Assembly (NCBI GenBank): GCA_947496355.1
Contig: CANMCO010000010.1
Coordinates: 167,368-231,367, forward strand
Direction of reading: 5' to 3'
Source: an uncultured Aquimarina sp.
Lineage (GTDB): Bacteria > Bacteroidota > Bacteroidia > Flavobacteriales > Flavobacteriaceae
Length of the DNA: 64,000 bases
Shown: positions 1-7,546 of the stretch, in pieces
How the letters are laid out: every line of letters starts with the position of its first letter
Numbering within the stretch: position 1 is the first letter of the stretch
The notes under the pieces: generated by a model
What the model was told of the DNA's origin: nothing
Databases searched by the model: none
What the model saw: only the letters and a program-made list of their open reading frames with translations
Made by a program: the position numbers and the translations under genes

Positions 1-918
1 GAAAACACATCTTTTAACCTAAAGAAAAGAATTAATGATGTATTAATTGCTCTTGGAAAATCTGCTAAAGATCGAAATAACAAACTTCATTATGAATTTG
101 ACAATTTGATCCCAGCAAAATTAAAAGGAGATCCATTAAAAGTATCTCAAATCCTAATTAACCTTATTGGCAATTCAATTAAATTCACGCAAAACGGTGA
201 TATTTGGATAAGAGTACGACCTATTAATAGAATCGAAAACAAAGTATTCCTTAGTTTTGAAATTGAGGATAACGGAGTTGGGATCTCAGAAAAAAAGCAA
301 CAAACTATATTCGAAAACTTTACCCAAGGCTCCGTACAAATTAATAGAAAGTTTGGAGGAACAGGATTAGGATTATCTATAGTAAAAAACCTTTTGTCCT
401 TGTTGGATAGTGAAATTAGACTAGAGAGTGAATTAGGAAAAGGATCAAAATTCCTATTCAATCTTAAATTTGAAATCTTTGAGGACAACAGCACAGATTA
501 CCTAGAAGAAGCTAAGAAAATTGATTATAAAGTAATGATTGACAAGCGTATTTTAATTGTTGAGGACAATAAGATTAATCAGCTCATTACCAGAAAAATT
601 CTTGAAAAGAATAAAATAATCTGTGATGTTGCCGATAATGGTGATATTGCAGTAAACAAAGTAAGAGAAAACTCTTTTGACCTAATCCTTATGGATATCC
701 ATATGCCGGGTATTAGTGGTATTGAGGCAACAAAACAAATTAGAGAATTTGATAAAGAAATACCAATAATAGCACTTACCGCAGTTACACTTGATGATAA
801 CCTTGATGAGTTTTATGACAATGGTTTTAATGACATTATTCCTAAACCCTATAAAACTGAGGAATTTTTTACTAAACTTCATAAAGCCTTAGTACAAAAA
901 CAAACAGCAACAGAATAG
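1..918 (+). CDS. Hybrid sensor histidine kinase, C-terminal part (cut by window start)
   Basis: The reading frame is open from base 1, so this is the 3' part of a longer gene; the first in-frame TTG (106) is not a real start. What remains is an HATPase_c domain followed by a receiver domain. The N box (NLIGNSIKF), the G1 box (DNGVGIS) and the G2 box (GGTGLGLSIVKNL) are intact, so ATP binding should work. The receiver begins at RILIVEDNKINQ and carries the phospho-acceptor Asp in LILMDIHMPG and the conserved Lys in IIPKPYK. The sensor and the H-box dimerisation domain lie outside the window. In hybrid kinases the phosphate passes from His to this receiver Asp; no HPt domain follows. The ligand and downstream regulator cannot be told from here. 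Confidence 0.93.
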   Translation, partial: ENTSFNLKKRINDVLIALGKSAKDRNNKLHYEFDNLIPAKLKGDPLKVSQILINLIGNSIKFTQNGDIWIRVRPINRIENKVFLSFEIEDNGVGISEKKQQTIFENFTQGSVQINRKFGGTGLGLSIVKNLLSLLDSEIRLESELGKGSKFLFNLKFEIFEDNSTDYLEEAKKIDYKVMIDKRILIVEDNKINQLITRKILEKNKIICDVADNGDIAVNKVRENSFDLILMDIHMPGISGIEATKQIREFDKEIPIIALTAVTLDDNLDEFYDNGFNDIIPKPYKTEEFFTKLHKALVQKQTATE

Positions 919-943
919 TTTGGCATAACTATTGAAAAGATAA

Positions 944-975
944 AAATAAGCTTATAACTGTGTTAAGCTTATTTG
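944..975 (+). terminator. Hairpin after the histidine kinase
   Basis: The arms AAATAAGCTTA (944-954) and TAAGCTTATTT (964-974) are perfect complements separated by 9 nt. They lie 26 bases after the kinase stop. The U-tract is weak, so this may act together with the next hairpin. Confidence 0.45.
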
Positions 976-992
976 AGTTAGCCAAAACATAC

Positions 993-1027
993 AAAATGAG
1001 ATCTAAACTTATAGATCTCATTTTTTT
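993..1027. terminator. Bidirectional terminator between the kinase and lpxK
   Basis: The arms AAAATGAGATCTA (993-1005) and TAGATCTCATTTT (1012-1024) pair perfectly around a 6-nt loop. Seven T's end the plus-strand copy, and A's before the left arm give a U-run on the minus strand. The two genes converge here, and the hairpin overlaps the lpxK stop codon. Confidence 0.8.
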
Positions 1028-2022
1028 ATGTATGTAATTATCTTATCATTAAAAGAATTTGAATTTTCTACAAACTTCATCTCTATAGGTTGGTACCATA
1101 AATTATCTCCAGAAAGATCAGAAGATAATCTAACATAATCTTTTTCTGTTGTGATTATCAATTTATTCTTTAACTCCTGTATTTCATGATTAGAAAAATT
1201 ATGATGATCAGGAAAGTTAATGTGATCAAACTGTAATCCTAAAGCAGAATAATGGTCTAATAAAGGTTTAGGATTTGCAATACCTGTAACCAAAGTAAAA
1301 GATGTATCCCGGATTAGATCAATTGATTTTGCTCCAAAAGCACCAATAATCTCATTACCATAAGCGATAGTAGCAAAATAAATAGATTGCCCTGGCTTAA
1401 CATTAAGTTTTGTGGAAATCTCTTCTTTCTCCTTATTAGATATATCTTTAGGACATTTTGTGACAACAATAACATCAGCTCTATCAGCCCCTTTTCTAGG
1501 TTCTCTCAAATTTCCTGTAGGTAACACGATATCATTACAATAGAGATCATAATATGCGGTAAGTAAAATATAAAACCCAGCTTTCACCTTTCTATGCTGA
1601 TAAGCATCGTCTAATACTATTACCTCTGGTCTAGGAGATATTGCTCTTAAATTAGAAATACCGTTACGTCTGTCTCCATCAACCCCAACAATGATATCAG
1701 AAAATTTGGTTTTAAACTGAAGGGGTTCATCACCAACTTCCCTTACTGTTGAGGAAGGTGTCACTAACTGAAATCCCTTAGTCTCTCTTTTATACCCCCT
1801 ACTAAGAGTAGCCAGGCTAACCTCATTTTTAAGCAACCTAATAAGATATTCAACCATTGGCGATTTTCCCGTACCCCCAACACTAAGATTGCCCACAGCA
1901 ATAATAGGAAAATCATATACCGTTGATTTCTTTATTCTCCAATCATACAATTTATTGCGCAACCACGTCACGAAGTAATAAATAGGAACAACAGGTAAAA
2001 GTATCTTTCGCAATAAATTCAT
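1018..2022 (-). CDS. lpxK: Tetraacyldisaccharide 4'-kinase LpxK
   Basis: LpxK phosphorylates the 4' position of the tetraacyldisaccharide lipid A precursor at the inner face of the cytoplasmic membrane. The N-terminus has a hydrophobic segment (LLPVVPIYYFVTWLRN) typical of this monotopic enzyme, followed by the P-loop VGNLSVGGTGKSP. VLDDAYQHR, the family's conserved D-x-x-x-Q-H-R signature, and a late LITTEKDYVRL block are present. The frame is open further upstream to 2079 (353 aa), but I place the start at 2022 (MNLLRKILLP): family members start this way, and a good promoter (2028-2063) lies inside the upstream extension. Only 5 bases separate the -7 box from this ATG, so the mRNA may be nearly leaderless. 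It is divergent from the NIF3-like gene. Confidence 0.93.
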   Translation of the reverse strand: MNLLRKILLPVVPIYYFVTWLRNKLYDWRIKKSTVYDFPIIAVGNLSVGGTGKSPMVEYLIRLLKNEVSLATLSRGYKRETKGFQLVTPSSTVREVGDEPLQFKTKFSDIIVGVDGDRRNGISNLRAISPRPEVIVLDDAYQHRKVKAGFYILLTAYYDLYCNDIVLPTGNLREPRKGADRADVIVVTKCPKDISNKEKEEISTKLNVKPGQSIYFATIAYGNEIIGAFGAKSIDLIRDTSFTLVTGIANPKPLLDHYSALGLQFDHINFPDHHNFSNHEIQELKNKLIITTEKDYVRLSSDLSGDNLWYQPIEMKFVENSNSFNDKIITYIKK

Positions 2023-2027
2023 GATCA

Positions 2028-2063
2028 CAAAAGTATAAAACGTAACTTTGATTATTGACAAAA
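2028..2063 (-). promoter_or_regulatory. Bacteroidota-type promoter for lpxK
   Basis: Read on the minus strand, TTTTG (2059-2063) is followed after 23 nt by TACTTTTG (2028-2035), an exact TAnnTTTG -7 box. It lies upstream of and very close to the ATG at 2022. Confidence 0.55.
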
Positions 2064-2104
2064 GTTTTTTTACATTCATTTTTTATTCAAAAAACACAAT
2101 ATAA

Positions 2105-3199
2105 ATGCAAATTAAGGAGGTAACACAACACCTTGAAGCACTAGCACCAATGGCTTATGCCGAAGATTTTGACAATATTGGATTGTTAGTAGGAGATCCT
2201 AAAACAGAGGTAACAGGTATTCTGGTAACTCTAGACACTTTGGAGGAAATCGTAGATGAAGCCATAGAAAACAAATGCAATCTTATAGTAAGTTTTCATC
2301 CAATTGTTTTTAAAGGCCTGAAAAAGTTTAATGGCAACAACTACGTAGAGCGCGTAGTCATGAAAGCCATCAAAAACGATATAGCCATATTTGCTATACA
2401 TACTGCTCTGGATAATGATCGTAAAGGCGTAAACGATATGATGTGCGAGCAATTAGGTCTTATTAATCGTAAAATTTTAATACCACAAAGCGGAACTATT
2501 AAGAAACTCACAACCTTTGTCCCGATCCCAGAAGCTGAAAACCTACTCTCAAAACTTTTTGAAGCTGGAGCCGGAACAATAGGCAACTATGACAATTGTA
2601 GTTTTTCGTCGGAAGGAGTTGGAACTTTTAAAGCCTTGGATAATGCAAACCCATCAATTGGCAAAATTGGAAAAACGCACCATGAAAAAGAAAAGCAAAT
2701 TCAAGTTACTTATCAAAAACACTATGAAAATAATATCTTAAAAGCTCTTTTTGAAAACCATTCATATGAAGAGGTGGCTTACGAAATTACTTCATTAGAA
2801 AATCAAAATCAAAACATCGGGATGGGGATGATTGGAGAATTACCCGAAGCAATGGAAGAAATAGAATTTTTAAAACATATTAAGAAGGTATTTAATACAG
2901 GATGTGTAAGACATTCTGAGCTGCTGGGCAAGCAAATCAAAAAAGTAGCGGTCCTTGGAGGTAGTGGCAGTTTTGCTATTAAAAATGCACAAAAAGCTGG
3001 GGCAGACATTTTTATTACTGCAGATCTTAAATATCATCAATTCTATGAAGCCGAAAAAAGGCTAATTCTTGCCGATATTGGACATTATGAGAGCGAACAA
3101 TACACAAAAAACCTAATTGTTAGTTATCTTAGAAAAAAAATCAGTAATTTTGCCATCATTTTATCGGATAAAAATACCAATCCAATTCAATACCTATAA
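2105..3199 (+). CDS. NIF3-like dinuclear metal-centre protein (YqfO/YbgI family)
   Basis: This 364-aa protein belongs to the NIF3 family, which forms toroidal hexamers with a two-metal site. Its biochemical role is unsettled; it is often annotated as GTP cyclohydrolase I type 2. Metal-ligand motifs are visible: the N-terminal block EDFDNIGLLVG, VSFHPIVF, FAIHTALD, and C-terminal ADIFITADLKYHQF and ADIGHYESE. The length matches the long form with a central PII/CutA-like insert (roughly residues 130-235), as in YqfO. The ATG at 2105 follows an AT-rich leader. The stop is 3 bases before the next gene, so the two are almost certainly co-transcribed, a pairing seen in many Bacteroidota. Confidence 0.9.
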   Translation: MQIKEVTQHLEALAPMAYAEDFDNIGLLVGDPKTEVTGILVTLDTLEEIVDEAIENKCNLIVSFHPIVFKGLKKFNGNNYVERVVMKAIKNDIAIFAIHTALDNDRKGVNDMMCEQLGLINRKILIPQSGTIKKLTTFVPIPEAENLLSKLFEAGAGTIGNYDNCSFSSEGVGTFKALDNANPSIGKIGKTHHEKEKQIQVTYQKHYENNILKALFENHSYEEVAYEITSLENQNQNIGMGMIGELPEAMEEIEFLKHIKKVFNTGCVRHSELLGKQIKKVAVLGGSGSFAIKNAQKAGADIFITADLKYHQFYEAEKRLILADIGHYESEQYTKNLIVSYLRKKISNFAIILSDKNTNPIQYL

Positions 3200-3202
3200 A
3201 AT

Positions 3203-3979
3203 ATGGCAAAGAAAGAAGTTACTGTTGAGCAAAAATTAAGAGCATTATATGACTTGCAATTAATTGACTCTAGAGTTGATGAGATTAGAAACGTACGTGG
3301 AGAATTACCTTTAGAAGTTGAAGATCTTGAAGACGAAGTAGCCGGATTAAATAAAAGATTAGAAAAATTAAATAATGATCTTGAAACCATCGATGATGGC
3401 ATTAAGAATAAGAAAAATTTAATTGAAGAAGCTAAAGGTTTAATCAAGAAATACGGAGAACAACAAAAAAATGTACGCAACAATCGTGAGTACAATTCTT
3501 TAAGTAAGGAAATTGAATTCCAAGAACTTGAAATTCAATTAGCAGAAAAACATATCAAGGAGCATAAAGCACAGATCGTTCAGAAAAATGAGATTATTGA
3601 TCAGACTAAGCAAAAACTTAGCGAACGTAACGAGCACTTATCTCATAAAAAAGGTGAGCTTGATGCAATTTTAGCTGAAACCGAAAAAGAAGAGCAAGCA
3701 CTAATAGCTAAATCTGAAGATTATCAAAAAGATATCGAAGATAGGCTGATTTCTGCTTACAAGAGAATCAGAAAAAATGTAAAAAATGGATTAGCAGTTG
3801 TACCAATAGAACGTGGAGCATCTGGAGGATCATTTTTTACGATTCCTCCACAAGTACAAATGGAAATTGCCTCTCGTAAGAAGATCATTACAGATGAGCA
3901 TAGTGGACGAATTTTGGTAGACCAAGAGCTAGCCAAAGAAGAAAAAGAAAAAATGGATTCGCTTTTTGCTAAATTATAG
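3203..3979 (+). CDS. Coiled-coil protein of the C4-type zinc-ribbon family, with all four zinc cysteines missing
   Basis: This 258-aa protein is a long coiled coil (about residues 5-190) followed by a short C-terminal domain. The C-terminal layout (IPPQVQMEI, KKII, GRILVD) is that of the C4-type zinc-ribbon family found next to NIF3 genes (CdsZ-like proteins). In the usual family pattern the zinc is held by two Cys pairs. Here the equivalent positions are Ser207, Ser210, Asp231 and Ser234, so no tetra-Cys site exists. The rest of the fold-defining residues are kept, so this looks like evolutionary loss of the metal rather than decay. It is co-transcribed with the NIF3-like gene (3-nt gap) and followed by a strong terminator. 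A role in translation or nucleic-acid binding is inference from the family. Confidence 0.85.
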   Translation: MAKKEVTVEQKLRALYDLQLIDSRVDEIRNVRGELPLEVEDLEDEVAGLNKRLEKLNNDLETIDDGIKNKKNLIEEAKGLIKKYGEQQKNVRNNREYNSLSKEIEFQELEIQLAEKHIKEHKAQIVQKNEIIDQTKQKLSERNEHLSHKKGELDAILAETEKEEQALIAKSEDYQKDIEDRLISAYKRIRKNVKNGLAVVPIERGASGGSFFTIPPQVQMEIASRKKIITDEHSGRILVDQELAKEEKEKMDSLFAKL

Positions 3980-4005
3980 TAAAAAAAAACCTCGATAATA
4001 AATAG

Positions 4006-4031
4006 GCCTCAGTTTTACTGAGGCTTTTTTT
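4006..4031 (+). terminator. Rho-independent terminator
   Basis: GCCTCAG (4006-4012) and CTGAGGC (4018-4024) form a perfect 7-bp stem with a 5-nt loop, followed by seven T's. It closes the NIF3/zinc-ribbon operon. Confidence 0.95.
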
Positions 4032-4055
4032 GATCTAAATAAACACAAATTAAAA

Positions 4056-5291
4056 ATGAAAAACCTTCTAATCATAGGTTTTGTTTGGCCAGAACCCAAT
4101 TCATCTGCCGCAGGAAGTAGAATGATACAACTTATCCAGTTGTTTCTGTCTCACAACTGGCAAGTCACTTTTGCAAGCCCTGCTGCAGACAGTGAATATA
4201 TGATCAATTTTGGCAAATTAGGTGTTTCAAAAGTCACAATAGAAATCAACAATTCTAGTTTTGATGATTTTGTAAAGCATCTTCAACCCAATATTGTGAT
4301 ATTTGATCGATTCATTATCGAAGAACAATTTGGGTGGAGAGTAGCCAAACATTGCCCAGATGCAATGAGAATACTAAACACCGAAGATCTACATGGCTTA
4401 AGAAAAACACGCCATGAAGCACTAAAGAAGAATAAAAAGTTTCAAATAACAGATCTTCTAAATAACGACACGGTAAAAAGAGAAATTGCCAGTATTTATC
4501 GATGTGACCTTTCATTGATTATTTCAGATTATGAAATACAGCTACTAAAAGAAACCTTCAATATTAATGATAGCTTATTACACTATTTACCCTTTTTATT
4601 AGAACCAATTACTCAGAAAACAGTAAAAAACTGGACTACGTTTAGTGATAGAGATCATTTTATGACCATTGGAAACTTTTTGCATGAACCTAATTGGAAC
4701 AGCGTTATATATTTAAAAGAAACCATTTGGCCTTTGATTAAAAAAGAATTACCTATGGCAGAGTTACATATTTATGGAGCCTACCCTTCTCATAAAGTAA
4801 CACAATTAAATAACAAAAAAGAGGGATTTCATATCAAGGGCAGAGCAGAAAACTCGAAAGAAGTCATTCAAAACTCTCGTGTTTGCCTAGCGCCATTGCG
4901 ATTTGGAGCAGGGATTAAAGGAAAACTAACAGAAGCGATGCTTTGCGGCACTCCAAGTGTTACTACAACAATTGGAGCAGAAGGAATGCTTGGAGAGGAT
5001 TCTGATTGGAATGGCTTTATTACTGATTCTCCTGAAAAATTTGCGATAGCTGCTGTAAAATTATACACCAATAAAAACCTCTGGCAACAGGCACAACAAA
5101 ATGGTATCGAAATTATAAATACCCGTTTTCAAAAAAGTAAATTTTCTAATTCATTTTTAAAACAAGTCGATATAATTCTTGGCAATATAAATAAACATAG
5201 AGCAAATAATTTTATTGGCAATATGCTAAACTTTCACACACTAAGAAGCACAGAGTATATGTCACGTTGGATTGAAGAAAAAAACAAATAA
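4056..5291 (+). CDS. Glycosyltransferase, GT4/GT1-like (GT-B fold)
   Basis: This 411-aa protein starts with a Rossmann-like strand (KNLLIIGFVWPEPNSSAAGSRM) typical of GT-B glycosyltransferases. The C-terminal half holds the donor-binding signature: TIGNFLHEPNWNSV, then AELHIYGAYPS, and APLRFGAGIKGKLTEAMLCGTPSVTT (written here only as its key elements RFGAGIKGK and E-A-M-x-x-G-x-P). This E-x7-E-like region contacts the nucleotide-sugar. The acceptor and sugar cannot be read from sequence; no polysaccharide cluster is adjacent. It stands alone between terminators, so it is probably its own transcription unit. No signal peptide or membrane segment, hence cytoplasmic. Confidence 0.85.
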   Translation: MKNLLIIGFVWPEPNSSAAGSRMIQLIQLFLSHNWQVTFASPAADSEYMINFGKLGVSKVTIEINNSSFDDFVKHLQPNIVIFDRFIIEEQFGWRVAKHCPDAMRILNTEDLHGLRKTRHEALKKNKKFQITDLLNNDTVKREIASIYRCDLSLIISDYEIQLLKETFNINDSLLHYLPFLLEPITQKTVKNWTTFSDRDHFMTIGNFLHEPNWNSVIYLKETIWPLIKKELPMAELHIYGAYPSHKVTQLNNKKEGFHIKGRAENSKEVIQNSRVCLAPLRFGAGIKGKLTEAMLCGTPSVTTTIGAEGMLGEDSDWNGFITDSPEKFAIAAVKLYTNKNLWQQAQQNGIEIINTRFQKSKFSNSFLKQVDIILGNINKHRANNFIGNMLNFHTLRSTEYMSRWIEEKNK

Positions 5292-5332
5292 TTTCATTAT
5301 TTTTCTAAAGGCAGAAATAAAAAAATAGACAA

Positions 5333-5364
5333 CAAAAAAAGCCTTTCCACAAAGTGAAAAAGCT
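5333..5364 (-). terminator. Terminator downstream of rpsT
   Basis: On the minus strand a 10-bp stem with two G-U pairs (5340-5364, 5-nt loop) is followed by seven U's (5333-5339). It lies 30 bases after the rpsT stop. Confidence 0.85.
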
Positions 5365-5393
5365 TATGATATTGTAAAAGCGTAGCTACCTAA

Positions 5394-5642
5394 TTATAGA
5401 GCCGCTACGTACTTTGCTAATTGAGACTTTAAGTTAGCAGCTTTATTCTTATGAATAACATTGTTTTTAGCTAACTTATCTAGCATAGAAATTACAGTAG
5501 GAAACAAAGTTTCTGCTTCTTTCTTATCAGATTCACGTAATTTTTTGATTGCATTACGTGTAGTTTTATGCTGATATCTATTTCTAAGACGCTTTGTCTC
5601 ACTATTTCTAATTCTCTTTAATGCTGACTTATGATTTGCCAT
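5394..5642 (-). CDS. rpsT: 30S ribosomal protein S20
   Basis: This 82-aa, Lys/Arg-rich protein begins MANHKSALKRIRNSETKRLRN, the hallmark of S20, which binds 16S rRNA early in 30S assembly. The central helix (THxNA-like region, here THK...NAIKKL, read as HKTTRNAIKKL) and the Ala/Lys-rich C-terminal helix are intact. Length is usual. No TAnnTTTG box is seen just upstream, and the start is only 37 bases from the 3' end of a tRNA-Glu gene on the same strand. It may therefore be transcribed from the tRNA promoter and released by tRNA processing; that is inference. Confidence 0.97.
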   Translation of the reverse strand: MANHKSALKRIRNSETKRLRNRYQHKTTRNAIKKLRESDKKEAETLFPTVISMLDKLAKNNVIHKNKAANLKSQLAKYVAAL

Positions 5643-5679
5643 CTTCTTTGCTAATTAAATTTCTTAATAATAACATTTG

Positions 5680-5751
5680 TAGCCCGTAGGGGAATCGAAC
5701 CCCTCTTACCAGGATGAAAACCTGGCGTCCTAGCCGATAGACGAACGGGCC
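5680..5751 (-). tRNA. tRNA-Glu (TTC)
   Basis: A 72-nt cloverleaf on the minus strand. The acceptor stem GGCCCGT pairs with ACGGGCT, the anticodon loop is TTTTCAT with anticodon TTC, and the T arm is GGGG-TTCGATT-CCCC. CCA is not encoded. It is identical to the copy at 5821-5892. Confidence 0.97.
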
Positions 5752-5773
5752 ATTTTTCCCTTTTCAAGGATTG

Positions 5774-5804
5774 CAAATTTATAGCTTTCACTTTAAATCT
5801 GCAA
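5774..5804 (-). promoter_or_regulatory. Promoter of the first tRNA-Glu (and perhaps rpsT)
   Basis: On the minus strand TTG (5802-5804) is followed after 20 nt by TAAATTTG (5774-5781), an exact TAnnTTTG box, 22 bases upstream of the tRNA. Confidence 0.65.
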
Positions 5805-5820
5805 TTAATTTCAATAATCG

Positions 5821-5892
5821 TAGCCCGTAGGGGAATCGAACCCCTCTTACCAGGATGAAAACCTGGCGTCCTAGCCGATAGACGAACGGGCC
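5821..5892 (-). tRNA. tRNA-Glu (TTC), second identical copy
   Basis: It has the same 72-nt sequence as 5680-5751, with anticodon TTC and no encoded CCA. The two copies are 69 bases apart and differ in flanking sequence, which indicates a tandem duplication of the gene body. Confidence 0.97.
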
Positions 5893-5913
5893 ATAATTGC
5901 CTAATTGCGGATG

Positions 5914-5943
5914 CAAAAATACAACTATTTTTTAATGGCGCAA
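5914..5943 (-). promoter_or_regulatory. Promoter of the second tRNA-Glu
   Basis: On the minus strand TTG (5941-5943) is followed after 19 nt by TATTTTTG (5914-5921), an exact TAnnTTTG box, 21 bases upstream of the tRNA. Confidence 0.65.
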
Positions 5944-5968
5944 GTGTTATTTTATTTTTTTCTAAAAC

Positions 5969-7447
5969 TTAATATGCCTTTGCAAATAATACCCTTAATT
6001 TCGAGGGCTTACCACTATAAACACAACTACCTTCTTCTTCTTTTGCATCAAAAGGAATACAACGTATAGTAGCTTTGGTAAGCTCTTTTATTTTTTGTTC
6101 GGTCTCTTCAGTTCCATCCCAATGCGCCGAAATAAATCCACCTTTATTTTCTAATATATCTTTGAATTCATCAAATGTATCCACTTCTGTTATATGCTCA
6201 TCTCTATACTGCTTTGCTTTTTGATGCATACTATCCTGAATTTCCTTTAACAAGGACTCAATAGTTACCACAACATCATCTTTGGCAACAAATTGTTTTG
6301 ACAATGTATCTCTACGAGCCAATTCTACAGTACCCTTCTCCAAATCCTTTGGACCAATAGCGATTCGTAAAGGCACACCTTGCAATTCATATTGAGCAAA
6401 TTTTGCCCCTGGTCTATGTGTATCACGATTATCAAACTTAACAGATATCCCTTTAGATCTTAAATCTTCAACCAATCCATTAGCAACAACAGAAATCTGA
6501 TCTAATTGCTCTTCTCCTTTATAAATAGGAACAATTACTACTTGTATCGGTGCTAAATTAGGAGGTAACACCAATCCATTATCATCACTATGTGTCATAA
6601 TTAGCGCCCCCATTAATCTTGTAGAAACACCCCAAGAAGTCGCCCATACATAATCTTGCTTACCTTCTTTTGATGTGAATTTTACATCAAAAGCCTTAGC
6701 GAAATTTTGCCCAAGAAAATGCGATGTACCTGCTTGCAAAGCTTTCCCGTCTTGCATTAATGCTTCAATACAGTAAGTATCTTCAGCACCTGCAAATCGT
6801 TCACTTTCTGTTTTTCTACCTTTTATAACAGGAACAGCCATAAAGTTTTCAACGAAATTAGCATACACATTATTCATTTGCTCTGTTTCAGCAATAGCCT
6901 CTGCTCTGGTTTCATGTGCCGTATGTCCTTCTTGCCATAAAAACTCTGCTGTGCGCAGAAAAAGACGAGTTCTCATTTCCCATCGTACTACATTAGCCCA
7001 CTGATTTACTAATATTGGTAAATCTCTATAAGATTGTATCCAACCTTTGTATGTGTTCCAGATAATTGCTTCTGAAGTAGGACGTACAATAAGTTCTTCT
7101 TCTAGCTTGGCATTAGGATCTACGATTAATTTTGATGAATTATCTGGATCTGTTTTTAACCTATAGTGAGTAACTACCGCACATTCTTTTGCAAAACCTT
7201 CAGCGTTTTTCTCCTCTGCTTCGAAAAGGCTTTTAGGGACAAATAATGGGAAATAGGCATTTTCATGACCAGTCTCCTTAAATTTTTTATCTAATTCTGC
7301 CTGCATTTTTTCCCAAATAGCATACCCGTAAGGTTTGATTACCATACACCCCCTTACAGCTGAATTTTCAGCTAAATTAGCCTTTACGACTAGCTCATTA
7401 TACCATTTTGAATAATCTTCACTACGCTTTGTTAAATTTTTGCTCAT
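5969..7447 (-). CDS. proS: Prolyl-tRNA synthetase (archaeal/eukaryal-type, short form)
   Basis: This 492-aa class II aminoacyl-tRNA synthetase charges tRNA-Pro. Motif 2 is visible as VRWEMRTRLFLRTAEFLWQEG, motif 3 as GVSTRLMGALIMTH, and the anticodon-binding domain follows (VVIVPIYKGEEQ onward). It lacks the editing INS domain between motifs 2 and 3, as in the type 3 short ProRS common in Bacteroidota. The C-terminal zinc-binding-like extension is present (AKEEEGSCVYSGKPSKLRVLFAKAY), with a single remaining Cys in the usual cluster region. The start at 7447 (MSKNLTKRSEDYSKWYNELV) fits the family. It is transcribed divergently from the Gly/Trp-repeat lipoprotein. Confidence 0.96.
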   Translation of the reverse strand: MSKNLTKRSEDYSKWYNELVVKANLAENSAVRGCMVIKPYGYAIWEKMQAELDKKFKETGHENAYFPLFVPKSLFEAEEKNAEGFAKECAVVTHYRLKTDPDNSSKLIVDPNAKLEEELIVRPTSEAIIWNTYKGWIQSYRDLPILVNQWANVVRWEMRTRLFLRTAEFLWQEGHTAHETRAEAIAETEQMNNVYANFVENFMAVPVIKGRKTESERFAGAEDTYCIEALMQDGKALQAGTSHFLGQNFAKAFDVKFTSKEGKQDYVWATSWGVSTRLMGALIMTHSDDNGLVLPPNLAPIQVVIVPIYKGEEQLDQISVVANGLVEDLRSKGISVKFDNRDTHRPGAKFAQYELQGVPLRIAIGPKDLEKGTVELARRDTLSKQFVAKDDVVVTIESLLKEIQDSMHQKAKQYRDEHITEVDTFDEFKDILENKGGFISAHWDGTEETEQKIKELTKATIRCIPFDAKEEEGSCVYSGKPSKLRVLFAKAY

Positions 7448-7501
7448 AAACTGCTATTTGGCACAAATGTTGTGGGTTTGTTAAATATAATTTAATTAGC
7501 G

Positions 7502-7529
7502 CAAAACTAACTAAATTTGTAATGTTCAA
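7502..7529 (-). promoter_or_regulatory. Promoter of proS
   Basis: On the minus strand TTG (7527-7529) lies 17 nt before TAGTTTTG (7502-7509). Immediately beside it, TAAATTTG (7512-7519) on the plus strand is an exact -7 box for the divergent lipoprotein gene, though I see no well-spaced TTG for it. The two -7 boxes are nearly back to back. Confidence 0.5.
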
Positions 7530-7546
7530 CAATAAAATAAGAAGAT

